NCBI GenBank assembly: GCA_016934225.1
Contig: JAFGTH010000118.1
Coordinates: 1 to 6,618 of the forward strand
From: Lentisphaerota bacterium
GTDB lineage: Bacteria; Verrucomicrobiota; Kiritimatiellia; UBA8416; JAFGTH01
Direction of reading: 5' to 3'
DNA: 6,618 nucleotides
The notes beneath the pieces were generated by a model. That model ran no database searches. It was not told the DNA's origin and saw nothing but the letters and a program-made list of their open reading frames with translations. How positions within the stretch are numbered: the stretch's first letter is position 1; each line of letters begins with the position of its first letter. This document shows, piece after piece, positions 1 through 6,507 of the stretch. The position numbers and the translations under genes were made by a program.

Positions 1-1034
1 ATGTCGCCGATGGCGCGGCCATTCTGCAATATCTGCACACGCTGCCGGCCACCCGAACGTTTGTGCTGTATCCGACGACAGACTATCAGGTCGCCTACCT
101 GTCCAGTCAGCGGGCGAACCTGCCCGGAAATTGCCTCACGCTGTTTCCGAAGCAGGATCTTGTGGACACCCTGATGCATAAGGAACGGTTCGACGCGTTG
201 TGCCATGCGTCACAATTTCCGGTGCCGGCCACGGAACATGTTCGTTCATCAGCCGAAATCCGACGGGTCGGGCAGCATCTGTCCTTTCCGGTCATTGCCA
301 AAACACCACTGAAAGCCTACAAGCCCGGATTGAGCAAAGCGTACATTCTCTCGGATAACGATGCGTTAATCGCATGGTACGATTCCGTGCAACACCTGCA
401 TCAGGAATTTGTCATTCAGGAGTATATTCCCGGTCCGGATGGTGCGGTGTTTTTTACGATGCAGTATATTTCGGCCAACGGGACACTGTTAGCCTCGTTT
501 ACGGGGAGAAAAATTCGCCAATGGCGACCGTTAAGCGGCGGAACGGCATCGGCAGAACCATATTATAATGAGTTTCTGACGAATCTCACGTATGAATTTT
601 TCCGTAAAGCCGGATTTTGGGGGATTGGTTCGATGGAGTATAAACAACATGCCCAGACAGGAGAATTCCACATGATCGAACCGACCGTTTGTCGAACCGA
701 TTTTCAGGAGGGGGTCGCGATTGCGAACGGCGTGAATATCCCGTTGATTGCCTATCAAGATATTACCGGCCAGGTCGTTCAACCAGGGTTTCAGAAAAAA
801 AATGCCCGTAAAGCCTGGGTGCATGTACTGCATGAGCGACTCTCCCGTGACTGGTATATTTCTCAGAAGGATCTCACGTATTTTAAATGGCTTGTCTCTC
901 TTTGTCATGTTCGCTCTTTTGATGCGTTTTCATTTCGCGATCCAGGACCATGTGTTCTTACTTTGCGGAAGAAAATTACGAATCAGGGCAGAAAGCTTTT
1001 CAGAAAGATCTCGCATGATAAAGGGAAGTACTAG
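1..1034 (+). CDS. ATP-grasp carboxylate-amine ligase-like protein, 5'-truncated by window edge
   Basis: The reading frame is open from position 3 and gives 343 residues to the TAG at 1032-1034, so the true start lies upstream; the in-frame GTG at 63 is probably internal. Numbering from the first in-window codon, a central ATP-grasp domain is visible: FPVIAKT with its ATP-binding lysine at about residue 100, an IQEYIPGPD segment with the adenine-side glutamate at about 140, and a late metal-site segment MIEPTVCRTDFQEG with glutamate at about 226. The protein resembles stand-alone predicted ATP-grasp enzymes (COG3919/D-aspartate-ligase-like), which activate a carboxylate as acyl phosphate and join it to an amine. 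Such proteins are about 400 residues long, so roughly the first 50-60 residues are missing here. No signal peptide or membrane segment is seen, so it is presumably cytoplasmic. It ends 5 nt before the first glycosyltransferase, which suggests a role in adding an amide-linked group to a glycan or precursor. The substrate cannot be told from sequence. Confidence 0.85.
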   Translation, partial: VADGAAILQYLHTLPATRTFVLYPTTDYQVAYLSSQRANLPGNCLTLFPKQDLVDTLMHKERFDALCHASQFPVPATEHVRSSAEIRRVGQHLSFPVIAKTPLKAYKPGLSKAYILSDNDALIAWYDSVQHLHQEFVIQEYIPGPDGAVFFTMQYISANGTLLASFTGRKIRQWRPLSGGTASAEPYYNEFLTNLTYEFFRKAGFWGIGSMEYKQHAQTGEFHMIEPTVCRTDFQEGVAIANGVNIPLIAYQDITGQVVQPGFQKKNARKAWVHVLHERLSRDWYISQKDLTYFKWLVSLCHVRSFDAFSFRDPGPCVLTLRKKITNQGRKLFRKISHDKGKY

Positions 1035-1039
1035 ATATC

Positions 1040-2179
1040 ATGAAAATAGCAGCTATAACCTCATTATTCCCAAATAGCAAAGAGCCGAATAGGGGTATCT
1101 TTACCTTAAAACTGTTAGAGCGTTTAAACAAAGAAGATATCGTGGTTATTGCGCCGATTCCCTGGTTTCCTTTCATTACGAAGAATCGAATAAGAAATGT
1201 TCCTTTTAAAGAAGAAATGAGTGGGATAACCATTTTTCATCCCAGGTTTATTACGGTTCCTTTTTTTCTTAAATCATGGGATGCATTTTTCTTTTATCGC
1301 AGCATACATAAACTTCGTAACGAAATTAATGATTGCGATATTATCTATAGTTCTTACGGGTACCCTGATGGCGCAGGCGCGTACTATTTGGCCAGGCTGT
1401 TGAATAAACCCTTTTGCATCACACTCCATAGAGGCGATCTTGTTCATTGGCTAAAAAGGGTGCTTACGAAATTTCAGCTCACAACAATGCTAAAGAATTC
1501 AGAGAGAGTTGTTGTTGTCTCTCACATGATCAAGAAACTTATTCCCGATTGGGAGAGCAATAACAGAATCGTTGTTATTCCAAACGGCGTTGATATAAAT
1601 ATATTCAAGCCGTTGAATAAGCACGACGCCAGGAACAGGTTAGGACTTGGTTTGGACAAAAAAATTTTTTTAACAACGGGAAATTCTTTTAAAAGGAAAG
1701 GATATTTTGAGCTTGTAGAGGCGTTTAATAAACTTGATATCGACAATAAATTATTATTGATAGCCGGGTACGATGAAAATGAATATGATAACTTGAATAC
1801 GTTGATTCGCTCTTCACCAGGCAGAGACAGTATTATTTTGTTGGGAGAGGTACATAATAGCCAATTACCAGATTATTATTCAGCGGCGGATATATATTGT
1901 TTAGTCAGCTATTCTGAAGGGTGGCCATGCTCGGTTATGGAAGCTCTGGCCTGTGCGAAACCATGCATTGTCACTCAAGAGGCGGCCGGAGAGTTTATCA
2001 CTGAGGACCTGGGAATTGTAACGAACTACCAGAACTTACCAGGCGACCTGACAAGAGCGCTCAACCAAGATTGGAATGTTGAAAAAATTTTAGAATTCGC
2101 CCGCAACAATAGTTGGGATAAGGCCGCTCAAAAAATGCTTGATGCTTTTGAGCAAAGCATTAGAACTCATTGTCAATAA
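1040..2179 (+). CDS. Glycosyltransferase family 4 (TuaC-like)
   Basis: This 379-residue protein has the two-domain GT-B layout of retaining GT4 sugar transferases. The N-terminal acceptor domain opens with MKIAAITSLFPN, followed by NRGIF, typical of TuaC-like enzymes, and contains YGYPDGAGA and ITLHRGD. The linker strand carries PNGVD at residues 181-185. The C-terminal nucleotide-sugar domain has SFKRKG (216-221), LLLIAGYD, and the EX7E motif with Glu293 and Glu301, ending in MEALACAKPCIVT. It probably transfers a sugar from a nucleotide donor to a lipid-linked or growing glycan at the cytoplasmic face of the inner membrane; donor and acceptor are unknown. The ATG at 1040 is 5 nt after the upstream stop. 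The only Shine-Dalgarno-like stretch is AAGGGAAG at 1021-1028, rather far away, so translation may be coupled. The gene is strikingly A+T rich (16 G+C in 60 bases at 1681-1740), unlike the femAB side of the window. Confidence 0.93.
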   Translation: MKIAAITSLFPNSKEPNRGIFTLKLLERLNKEDIVVIAPIPWFPFITKNRIRNVPFKEEMSGITIFHPRFITVPFFLKSWDAFFFYRSIHKLRNEINDCDIIYSSYGYPDGAGAYYLARLLNKPFCITLHRGDLVHWLKRVLTKFQLTTMLKNSERVVVVSHMIKKLIPDWESNNRIVVIPNGVDINIFKPLNKHDARNRLGLGLDKKIFLTTGNSFKRKGYFELVEAFNKLDIDNKLLLIAGYDENEYDNLNTLIRSSPGRDSIILLGEVHNSQLPDYYSAADIYCLVSYSEGWPCSVMEALACAKPCIVTQEAAGEFITEDLGIVTNYQNLPGDLTRALNQDWNVEKILEFARNNSWDKAAQKMLDAFEQSIRTHCQ

Positions 2180-2189
2180 AAACAGGCAT

Positions 2190-2197
2190 GGGGGGGG
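2190..2197 (+). repeat. Eight-base G homopolymer in the intergenic gap
   Basis: Eight consecutive G residues lie between the first and second glycosyltransferase genes, immediately after an ATG at 2188. From that ATG an 11-codon frame (MGGDPPLQRVL) ends in a TGA at 2221-2223 that overlaps the ATG of the downstream gene. With nine G instead of eight, the same ATG would be in frame with the glycosyltransferase. No good Shine-Dalgarno precedes 2188 (only AGG one base away), so use of this ATG is doubtful. Confidence 0.6.
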
Positions 2198-2219
2198 ACC
2201 CGCCTCTACAGAGAGTACT

Positions 2220-3368
2220 ATGATACATGTACTGCATGTTGTGAACGCATTTGATGTTGGTGGGATGGAAAATGGACTTGTCAATGTTATTAACTATAGT
2301 CGGCAGACAACATTTCAGCATTCGGTTTGCTCTTTAACCACAGAAGGAAAGATGAAAGAAAGGGTTGTTCCCGATGTGAATTATTATGCTTTGAATAAAG
2401 TTGGGGTTGAACGTTTTTTGTTTGTCAAGATGCGTACCCTTTTGAAAAAAAGCAAACCCGATGTGGTACATATACGGGGTTGGGGGCCTTTTTTTGACAC
2501 GATCGTCTCGACAATGTTCTTACCCCGTGCTCCGAAAGTGATTTTCAGTTTTCATGGAATGTCGTATGGAGAGTATATTTCCCCTAAAAAATTTTCAGAT
2601 GTTATCAAAGAAAACCTTCTCTGGCGGGTCAATCAAATTATGACATTGAACACAAGCATGAGTCAATATTTGTGTTCCCGCTACCATATTCGAAAAGACA
2701 GCATAAAAATTATCGGGAATGGGGTTGATGCCGCCATTTTTTCACCGTATACCCCCAATCAGATTGCCATCGCAGAGTTGAAAAGAGCGTTAGGGATACG
2801 CAAAGATGATTTTGTGATCGGTACCGTTGGCAGACTGGAACAAATAAAAAATATGAAATTTCTTATCAACGCTTGTTCTGGTTTGAAGGAAAAGATTCCA
2901 GGTGTTAAACTGCTCATTGTCGGGGAAGGAACCGAGCAGAAAGATTTATCTCAAATGTGCCGGGAACTTCACCTTGAAAAGCACGTTATATTTACTGGTA
3001 AACAGGACGATATGTATAAAATGTATCGGTTAATGAATATCTACGTTCAGTCATCCCTGTATGAAGGATTCTCCAACACTATTCTTGAGGCAATGGCATC
3101 AGGCTTGCCGGTAGTTTGTACAAATGTTGGCGGCAATCAAGATTTGGTTATTCATGGGGAAAATGGCTATCTTTTCGAAGTCGATAATTACCATGAATTT
3201 GCAAACCATCTGAACAGGCTCTATGAAAATGTAGAAGTGCGGCATACGTTCTCTGTCAAATCCCGTCAATTGGTCGAAGAAAGCTGGACGATTGATCGTA
3301 TGGCTAAAAACTATGAAGCCATGTATTCAGCCCTGTGCGGACAGGAGTTATCAAGCATTTCGGCGTAA
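2220..3368 (+). CDS. Glycosyltransferase family 4, PEP-CTERM/EpsH1-associated (TIGR03088-like)
   Basis: The 382-residue protein starts MIHVLHVVNAFDVGGMENG and continues LVNVIN, which closely recalls the start of the PEP-CTERM/EpsH1-associated sugar transferase family (stp2, TIGR03088). That assignment is from memory. GT4 features follow: IHVRGWG-like first-domain core (VVHIRGWGPF), GNGVD at 166-170, GRLEQIKN with Arg205 and Lys210, LLIVGEGTE, and EX7E with Glu282 and Glu290 in YEGFSNTILEAMASG. It should be a cytoplasmic or membrane-associated retaining glycosyltransferase of the same repeat-unit pathway as its neighbours. The frame is open upstream to a possible start at 2139, inside the previous gene, but the family-like N-terminus begins at the ATG at 2220. 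That start is preceded by only a weak AGAGAG at 2210-2215. The 40-nt gap contains a run of eight G. Like the preceding gene, it is A+T rich. Confidence 0.92.
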   Translation: MIHVLHVVNAFDVGGMENGLVNVINYSRQTTFQHSVCSLTTEGKMKERVVPDVNYYALNKVGVERFLFVKMRTLLKKSKPDVVHIRGWGPFFDTIVSTMFLPRAPKVIFSFHGMSYGEYISPKKFSDVIKENLLWRVNQIMTLNTSMSQYLCSRYHIRKDSIKIIGNGVDAAIFSPYTPNQIAIAELKRALGIRKDDFVIGTVGRLEQIKNMKFLINACSGLKEKIPGVKLLIVGEGTEQKDLSQMCRELHLEKHVIFTGKQDDMYKMYRLMNIYVQSSLYEGFSNTILEAMASGLPVVCTNVGGNQDLVIHGENGYLFEVDNYHEFANHLNRLYENVEVRHTFSVKSRQLVEESWTIDRMAKNYEAMYSALCGQELSSISA

Positions 3369-3400
3369 TTCATCCCCTCATCAAAGAATCGGAATTGAAT

Positions 3401-4621
3401 ATGGCGACGATTATTTATCATCACCGAACGCGAGCAAATGGAGCCGAAGGCGTCCATATCCGCGGCATCCAAAATGGGTTCCGAGAGCTAGGCTACGAGA
3501 TTACGGACATGTCGCTTTTTCGCATCGACTCGGAAAGTCCAGCCCCTGGCGATACGGCCCGACCAGGTGGATTCAAGAAAGCTCTCCTCAATGCGGTCGC
3601 TTCGTATTTGCCGAACGTGTTGTTCAAATTGCTGGAGGTTCTGTATAATTGCCGGACTTTCCTGGCCGGGCGACGCGTGCTTTCGGCATGTATCGCCAAA
3701 AAAACGTTGCCCGAATTGATTTACGAACGCTATGCGTACTTCAGCTTTGCGATGGCATTTTTGGCGCAAAAATTTCATGTTCCTTTTGTGTTGGAGGTGA
3801 ATACGACGTGTTTGGATTATGATGTGCGCGAAATTCGGCTACGATGGCTGGCGCGCAAAATCGAACGGTATGTGTTCGACAAGGCAACGCTTCTGGTCGT
3901 TGTCTCCACATATCTCAAGGAAAAAATTCGGCAGGAATACCAAATTCCCGAACATCGCATCATTGTCACTCCGAATGCCGTCGATCCCCGCCGATTTGCG
4001 TCTGTCGCTCCCCCTGAACTCGATCAGCGCTTCGATCAGGCGCGCCGATTTGCGCAAGGAAAAATTGTGATCGGGTTTGTCGGGATGTTTGTGCCCTGGC
4101 ATGGGTTGGATTTTTTGCTTGATATTTTCCTTCGGCTGATTCGCGAGGCACCCCTCAATGTTCGGCTCGGATTGCTTCTGGTTGGCGATGGTCCGGTTCG
4201 CCGAATTATCGAGGAAAAAATTACGGCCAACGCCTTGACAGATGCGGTTTTTATTACCGGAGCTGTTCCGCATGACGAAATTAAAGCCTATCTTGATCTT
4301 TTCAATATCGCGATCATGCCCGATTCCAACCCCTTCGGGTCTCCCATGAAAATCTTCGAATACATGACCATGGGCAAACCTGTCGTCGCCCCGGCCTATG
4401 GCCCGATTCTCGAAATCATCACCCAGGGGGAGACGGGTCTTGTGTTTACGCCCAAAGATCACACCGCCTGTCTCAACGCCATCCTTGAACTTATCGAAAA
4501 TGCCGGATTGAGAAATCGTTTGGGCGAAAAAGCCAGAACGCTCGTCTTAACCGAACATACCTGGCAACGCAATGTCGAAAGAATTATAGAACGCTTACAA
4601 TCCTGTCAGACGACAATGTGA
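3401..4621 (+). CDS. Glycosyltransferase family 4 (WHG-type)
   Basis: This 406-residue GT-B protein opens MATIIYHHRTRANGAEGVHI, a start seen in GT4 enzymes of exopolysaccharide clusters whose N-terminal domain begins with an HHRT..GAEGVHI loop. Later landmarks are VLEVNT, VVVSTYLKEKI, PNAVD at 191-195, GFVGMFVPWHG with Trp233-His234-Gly235, LLLVGDGP, and GSPMKIFEYMTMGKPVVAP with Glu320. Of the usual EX7E pair only the second glutamate is present; the residue eight places earlier is Phe. The ATG at 3401 is chosen because the conserved start follows directly and GGA lies 7 nt upstream. A longer frame from a GTG at 3335 would overlap the previous gene and adds nothing family-like. The gap to the previous gene is 32 nt, so it is probably the last gene of the operon. 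Base composition is intermediate, G+C richer than the two preceding genes. Donor and acceptor sugars are unknown. Confidence 0.92.
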   Translation: MATIIYHHRTRANGAEGVHIRGIQNGFRELGYEITDMSLFRIDSESPAPGDTARPGGFKKALLNAVASYLPNVLFKLLEVLYNCRTFLAGRRVLSACIAKKTLPELIYERYAYFSFAMAFLAQKFHVPFVLEVNTTCLDYDVREIRLRWLARKIERYVFDKATLLVVVSTYLKEKIRQEYQIPEHRIIVTPNAVDPRRFASVAPPELDQRFDQARRFAQGKIVIGFVGMFVPWHGLDFLLDIFLRLIREAPLNVRLGLLLVGDGPVRRIIEEKITANALTDAVFITGAVPHDEIKAYLDLFNIAIMPDSNPFGSPMKIFEYMTMGKPVVAPAYGPILEIITQGETGLVFTPKDHTACLNAILELIENAGLRNRLGEKARTLVLTEHTWQRNVERIIERLQSCQTTM

Positions 4622-4756
4622 TAGGACGACATTCTGCCGACCCAGGTCGATGCGAAGCGCGATTATATAGAACTTTTGCCGCTTGACGCAACGTGGGCCT
4701 TTGTGCCGCGTAAGCCGTTGTAAACCCGTGAGCCGAAGTTGTGTCGTACGCAGGCG
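4622..4756. other. Convergent intergenic gap without clear terminator
   Basis: These 135 bases separate the stop of the third glycosyltransferase from the stop of the femAB-like gene on the other strand. I looked for a bidirectional hairpin and found only a weak pairing (ACGTGG with CCGCGT, and flanking CAACG with CGTTG, within about 4688-4723), with no T-tract on either side. A plus-strand frame open from 4625 to a TAA near 4721 has coding-like codons but no ATG, and I do not recognise it. Confidence 0.5.
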
Positions 4757-5815
4757 TTACCCCAAATTTTTCGAAATGAGTGGCCCGATCCACTGACTTA
4801 CCGACAGGGGCAGGCGCTGCCAGGCCTGGATGAAATAGCGGTATTTGGGATTCAGCGGGTTCACTTCCGGAATTTCACGGGCCTTGACCAGATGAAACTC
4901 ATAATGCAGCGCCTGCGGTTCGAAGCCCCAATGGCGCTTGAAATCGTATGAGCCGGTGCCCTGTTTGCTGCGGCCGTAGTCGAAAATTTTGCAGCCCCGT
5001 TCGGCCGCCGCATGACACATCAGTTGCCAATACATGAAATCATTGCCTTTCAGCGTGCGGGCTTCGCTGGCGCCGCCGCCGTAATAGGGCAGGACTTCGT
5101 CGCGAAAATAAAAACTCATCACACTGGCAATCGGCCGCCCTTCGAATTCCACCGTCAGGACTTCGCACGCCTCGCCAAACACGTCTTTGAGAATCCGAAA
5201 ATATTTGCGGGCAAAAACCGGCGTGCCAAGATTCCGCACACTGGCGCTGTAGGCGGCGAAAAAACGATCGATATCGGGGTCAATCACGCTTGTGAGCGCA
5301 GAATCCATCGCTTTCCGAATCACCGCGCGCTGTTTGCGAGGAATGGCGGCCAGGTTCTTGTCCGGATCCGCATCGATGTCTTTCCGAAACGTAACATACA
5401 GATCTTTCCGAGGCCAGTCCTGATTCTGGGGGAGCCGATACCGAAATTCCAGGGAATCCACCCGCAGTTGTTCAGCCAGGTCCACGCCGGCTTGCGTTAA
5501 GGCGGAACGGGCGTCAGCGGTGGTGGCAGCCACACCGCCGTAAACGCAAAAGGGGCTTGAAATCAACGTATTCCCGAATAACAGACTCCGAATGTGTCCT
5601 AACGGCAGCACGCCTTCAATGGCCCCGTTGCGCTGCGCAAACAGAAAATGGGTGGCATGGCCGAACGCTTGTTCCAACACCATTTTCCAGCCGGAAAGAT
5701 GAAAGAATGTGGCATCGGGACACGTGTGCACAAACGCATCCCAACGCGCCGCATCATGGGGTTCCAATCGACAAATCTCTATGTGGCCGGTGGTGTGATT
5801 GTTGCTCGTCTTCAT
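4757..5815 (-). CDS. FemAB-like protein, PEP-CTERM/exosortase system-associated (TIGR03019-like)
   Basis: This 352-residue protein matches my memory of the PEP-CTERM-associated FemAB family (TIGR03019), slightly above its usual length of roughly 330. FemAB proteins have two GNAT-like folds and transfer amino acids from aminoacyl-tRNA in peptidoglycan crossbridge synthesis; relatives act on other substrates. Visible landmarks are the N-terminal WDAFVHTCPDATFFH segment (25-39), FRYRLP at 124-129, DWPRKDLYVTFRKD at 133-146, the basic IPRKQRAVIRKAM at 158-170, a second GNAT core with PIASVMSFYF (228-237) and YYGGGASEA (244-252), and FDYGRSKQGTGSYDFKRHWGF at 278-298. No signal peptide or membrane segment is present, so it is cytoplasmic. 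It is convergent with the glycosyltransferase operon, G+C rich (41 G+C in 60 bases at 5461-5520), and has a good ribosome binding site. The real acceptor in exosortase clusters is not known. A role in decorating exopolysaccharide or a precursor is inference. Confidence 0.93.
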   Translation of the reverse strand: MKTSNNHTTGHIEICRLEPHDAARWDAFVHTCPDATFFHLSGWKMVLEQAFGHATHFLFAQRNGAIEGVLPLGHIRSLLFGNTLISSPFCVYGGVAATTADARSALTQAGVDLAEQLRVDSLEFRYRLPQNQDWPRKDLYVTFRKDIDADPDKNLAAIPRKQRAVIRKAMDSALTSVIDPDIDRFFAAYSASVRNLGTPVFARKYFRILKDVFGEACEVLTVEFEGRPIASVMSFYFRDEVLPYYGGGASEARTLKGNDFMYWQLMCHAAAERGCKIFDYGRSKQGTGSYDFKRHWGFEPQALHYEFHLVKAREIPEVNPLNPKYRYFIQAWQRLPLSVSQWIGPLISKNLG

Positions 5816-5820
5816 TTTGA

Positions 5821-5826
5821 TCCTTT
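5821..5826 (-). promoter_or_regulatory. Ribosome binding site of the femAB-like gene
   Basis: On the minus strand AAAGGA lies 5 nt before the ATG at 5815. This is a near-ideal Shine-Dalgarno sequence and spacing, and it fixes the start of the femAB-like gene. Confidence 0.75.
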
Positions 5827-5892
5827 GCGAGGGTTATCCTTATGCTGTCTGGTACACATGCTTCGTCATCGAAACAATTCGAGGGCAACCAT

Positions 5893-5922
5893 AGCCTACC
5901 GGATTAGACGGCGGGTTGTCAA
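5893..5922 (-). promoter_or_regulatory. Candidate sigma70-type promoter of the femAB-like gene
   Basis: On the minus strand a perfect -35 hexamer TTGACA (5922-5917) is followed after 18 bases by TAGGCT (5898-5893), a weak -10 that matches TATAAT at three positions. It would give a transcript leader of about 70 nt before the start at 5815. The consensus -35, the location in the only sizeable gap upstream of this gene, and the preceding candidate terminator support it. The poor -10 suggests a weak or activated promoter. This is an inference from motif matching by eye. Confidence 0.35.
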
Positions 5923-5937
5923 GATGATTTTGGACAA
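5916..5937. promoter_or_regulatory. Inverted repeat overlapping the candidate -35, possible operator
   Basis: Half-sites TTGTCAAG (5916-5923) and TTGGACAA (5930-5937) are separated by six bases. The outer five bases of each arm pair perfectly, and the 8-base arms agree at six positions. The element covers the candidate -35 of the femAB-like gene. MarR-type dimers bind palindromes of about this size, and a marR gene lies just upstream, so it is a plausible operator. The A+T-rich half-sites could also arise by chance. Confidence 0.35.
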
Positions 5938-5994
5938 TTTTAGCGGGACAAGAATACGGCGAAAGGTTTCTTCTGCTCAGAGACGCGGGATTAG

Positions 5995-6038
5995 AACACA
6001 AAGAACCGGCTGCGGAAACGTGTTCAGGTGTCAGCCGG
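5995..6038 (-). terminator. Candidate intrinsic terminator at the end of the marR gene
   Basis: On the minus strand CCGGCTG (6038-6032) pairs perfectly with CAGCCGG (6012-6006) across a 19-nt loop, followed by a T-rich stretch TTCTTTGTGTT (6005-5995). The first arm overlaps the marR stop codon. The long loop and interrupted T-tract make it a weak terminator candidate. If real, it separates marR transcription from the femAB-like gene. Confidence 0.4.
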
Positions 6039-6507
6039 CATGTGGCTCCTGTGTTTGCACATTCGCGTGGAGCCGGTTTAGCAAGGCGACCAGCGTCTGC
6101 TGGTCGTCTGTGGAAAACCCGCGATAGACGCGCTGGAGCAGGATTTCCGAAATTACTCTGAAATCAGGCTCTAAAGCTCGTCCCTGATCAGTCAGCCGGA
6201 GGCAGGTCACGCGCCGATCCGTGGCCGACTGATATTTTTCGAGATAGCCGGCCTCAATCAGCTTGTTCACCAGCGCGGTCACGGTGGATTTATCCCGTCG
6301 GATCAGGCGGGCGACTTCGGCCATCGCCAATTCTTCGTATTCGAATAACGCGGCCAGAATGTCGCCGTGCGAGGTGACAATGCCGGTGATGTTGCGGCGC
6401 TGCAATTCCTGAATGATGAGGCGATTCATCTGCTCATGAATTCGGGCAATTTGCGCAATAATGGCATTGGGGCCGGTAGCCGGAACAGCGCGGCGGTGCG
6501 TTTTCAT
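6031..6507 (-). CDS. MarR-family winged-helix transcriptional regulator
   Basis: The 158-residue protein has the typical MarR length and layout: an N-terminal dimerisation helix with IHEQMNRLIIQELQ (about 23-36), a helix-turn-helix with AMAEVARLI (61-69) and recognition helix DKSTVTALVNKLIEAGYL (72-89), a wing with ATDRRVTCLRLTDQG (95-109) carrying Asp97-Arg98-Arg99, and C-terminal dimerisation helices from about 115. Such proteins bind palindromic DNA as dimers and usually repress, releasing DNA on binding a small phenolic ligand or on cysteine oxidation. Cys102 in the wing is the only cysteine, and its role is unknown. The ATG at 6507 is preferred over an upstream in-frame one at 6555, because AAGG lies 6 nt before it and it overlaps the stop of the upstream hydrolase gene as ATGA. 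The two genes are thus probably translated together. Likely targets are its own operon and perhaps the femAB promoter region; both are inference. Confidence 0.92.
   Translation of the reverse strand: MKTHRRAVPATGPNAIIAQIARIHEQMNRLIIQELQRRNITGIVTSHGDILAALFEYEELAMAEVARLIRRDKSTVTALVNKLIEAGYLEKYQSATDRRVTCLRLTDQGRALEPDFRVISEILLQRVYRGFSTDDQQTLVALLNRLHANVQTQEPHAG

Noticed and set aside
531..908. Minus-strand open frame of 125 residues opposite the ATP-grasp gene
   Set aside because: It is antisense to conserved ATP-grasp motifs, with no domain and no context for a gene there.
2139..2219. Upstream extension of the second glycosyltransferase to a start at 2139
   Set aside because: The extra 27 residues overlap the end of the previous gene in another frame and read through the G tract. 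The family-like N-terminus begins exactly at the ATG at 2220.
3839..4462. Long minus-strand open frame of 207 residues opposite the third glycosyltransferase
   Set aside because: It lies wholly antisense to a well-supported glycosyltransferase. Its sequence is rich in Asn, Lys and Arg, shows no family motif, and has no ribosome binding site that I can see.
5012..5500. Plus-strand open frame of 162 residues opposite the femAB-like gene
   Set aside because: It is a shadow of the conserved FemAB frame in G+C-rich DNA. The translation has no recognisable domain.
5901..5995. Direct repeat GGATTAGA at 5901-5908 and 5988-5995
   Set aside because: Two 8-base copies 87 bases apart with no further similarity around them are likely chance.
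5648..6127. Plus-strand open frame of 159 residues spanning the femAB start, the gap and the marR end
   Set aside because: It crosses the regulatory gap and overlaps two real genes antisense. Its composition, rich in Arg, Cys and Ser, is not protein-like.
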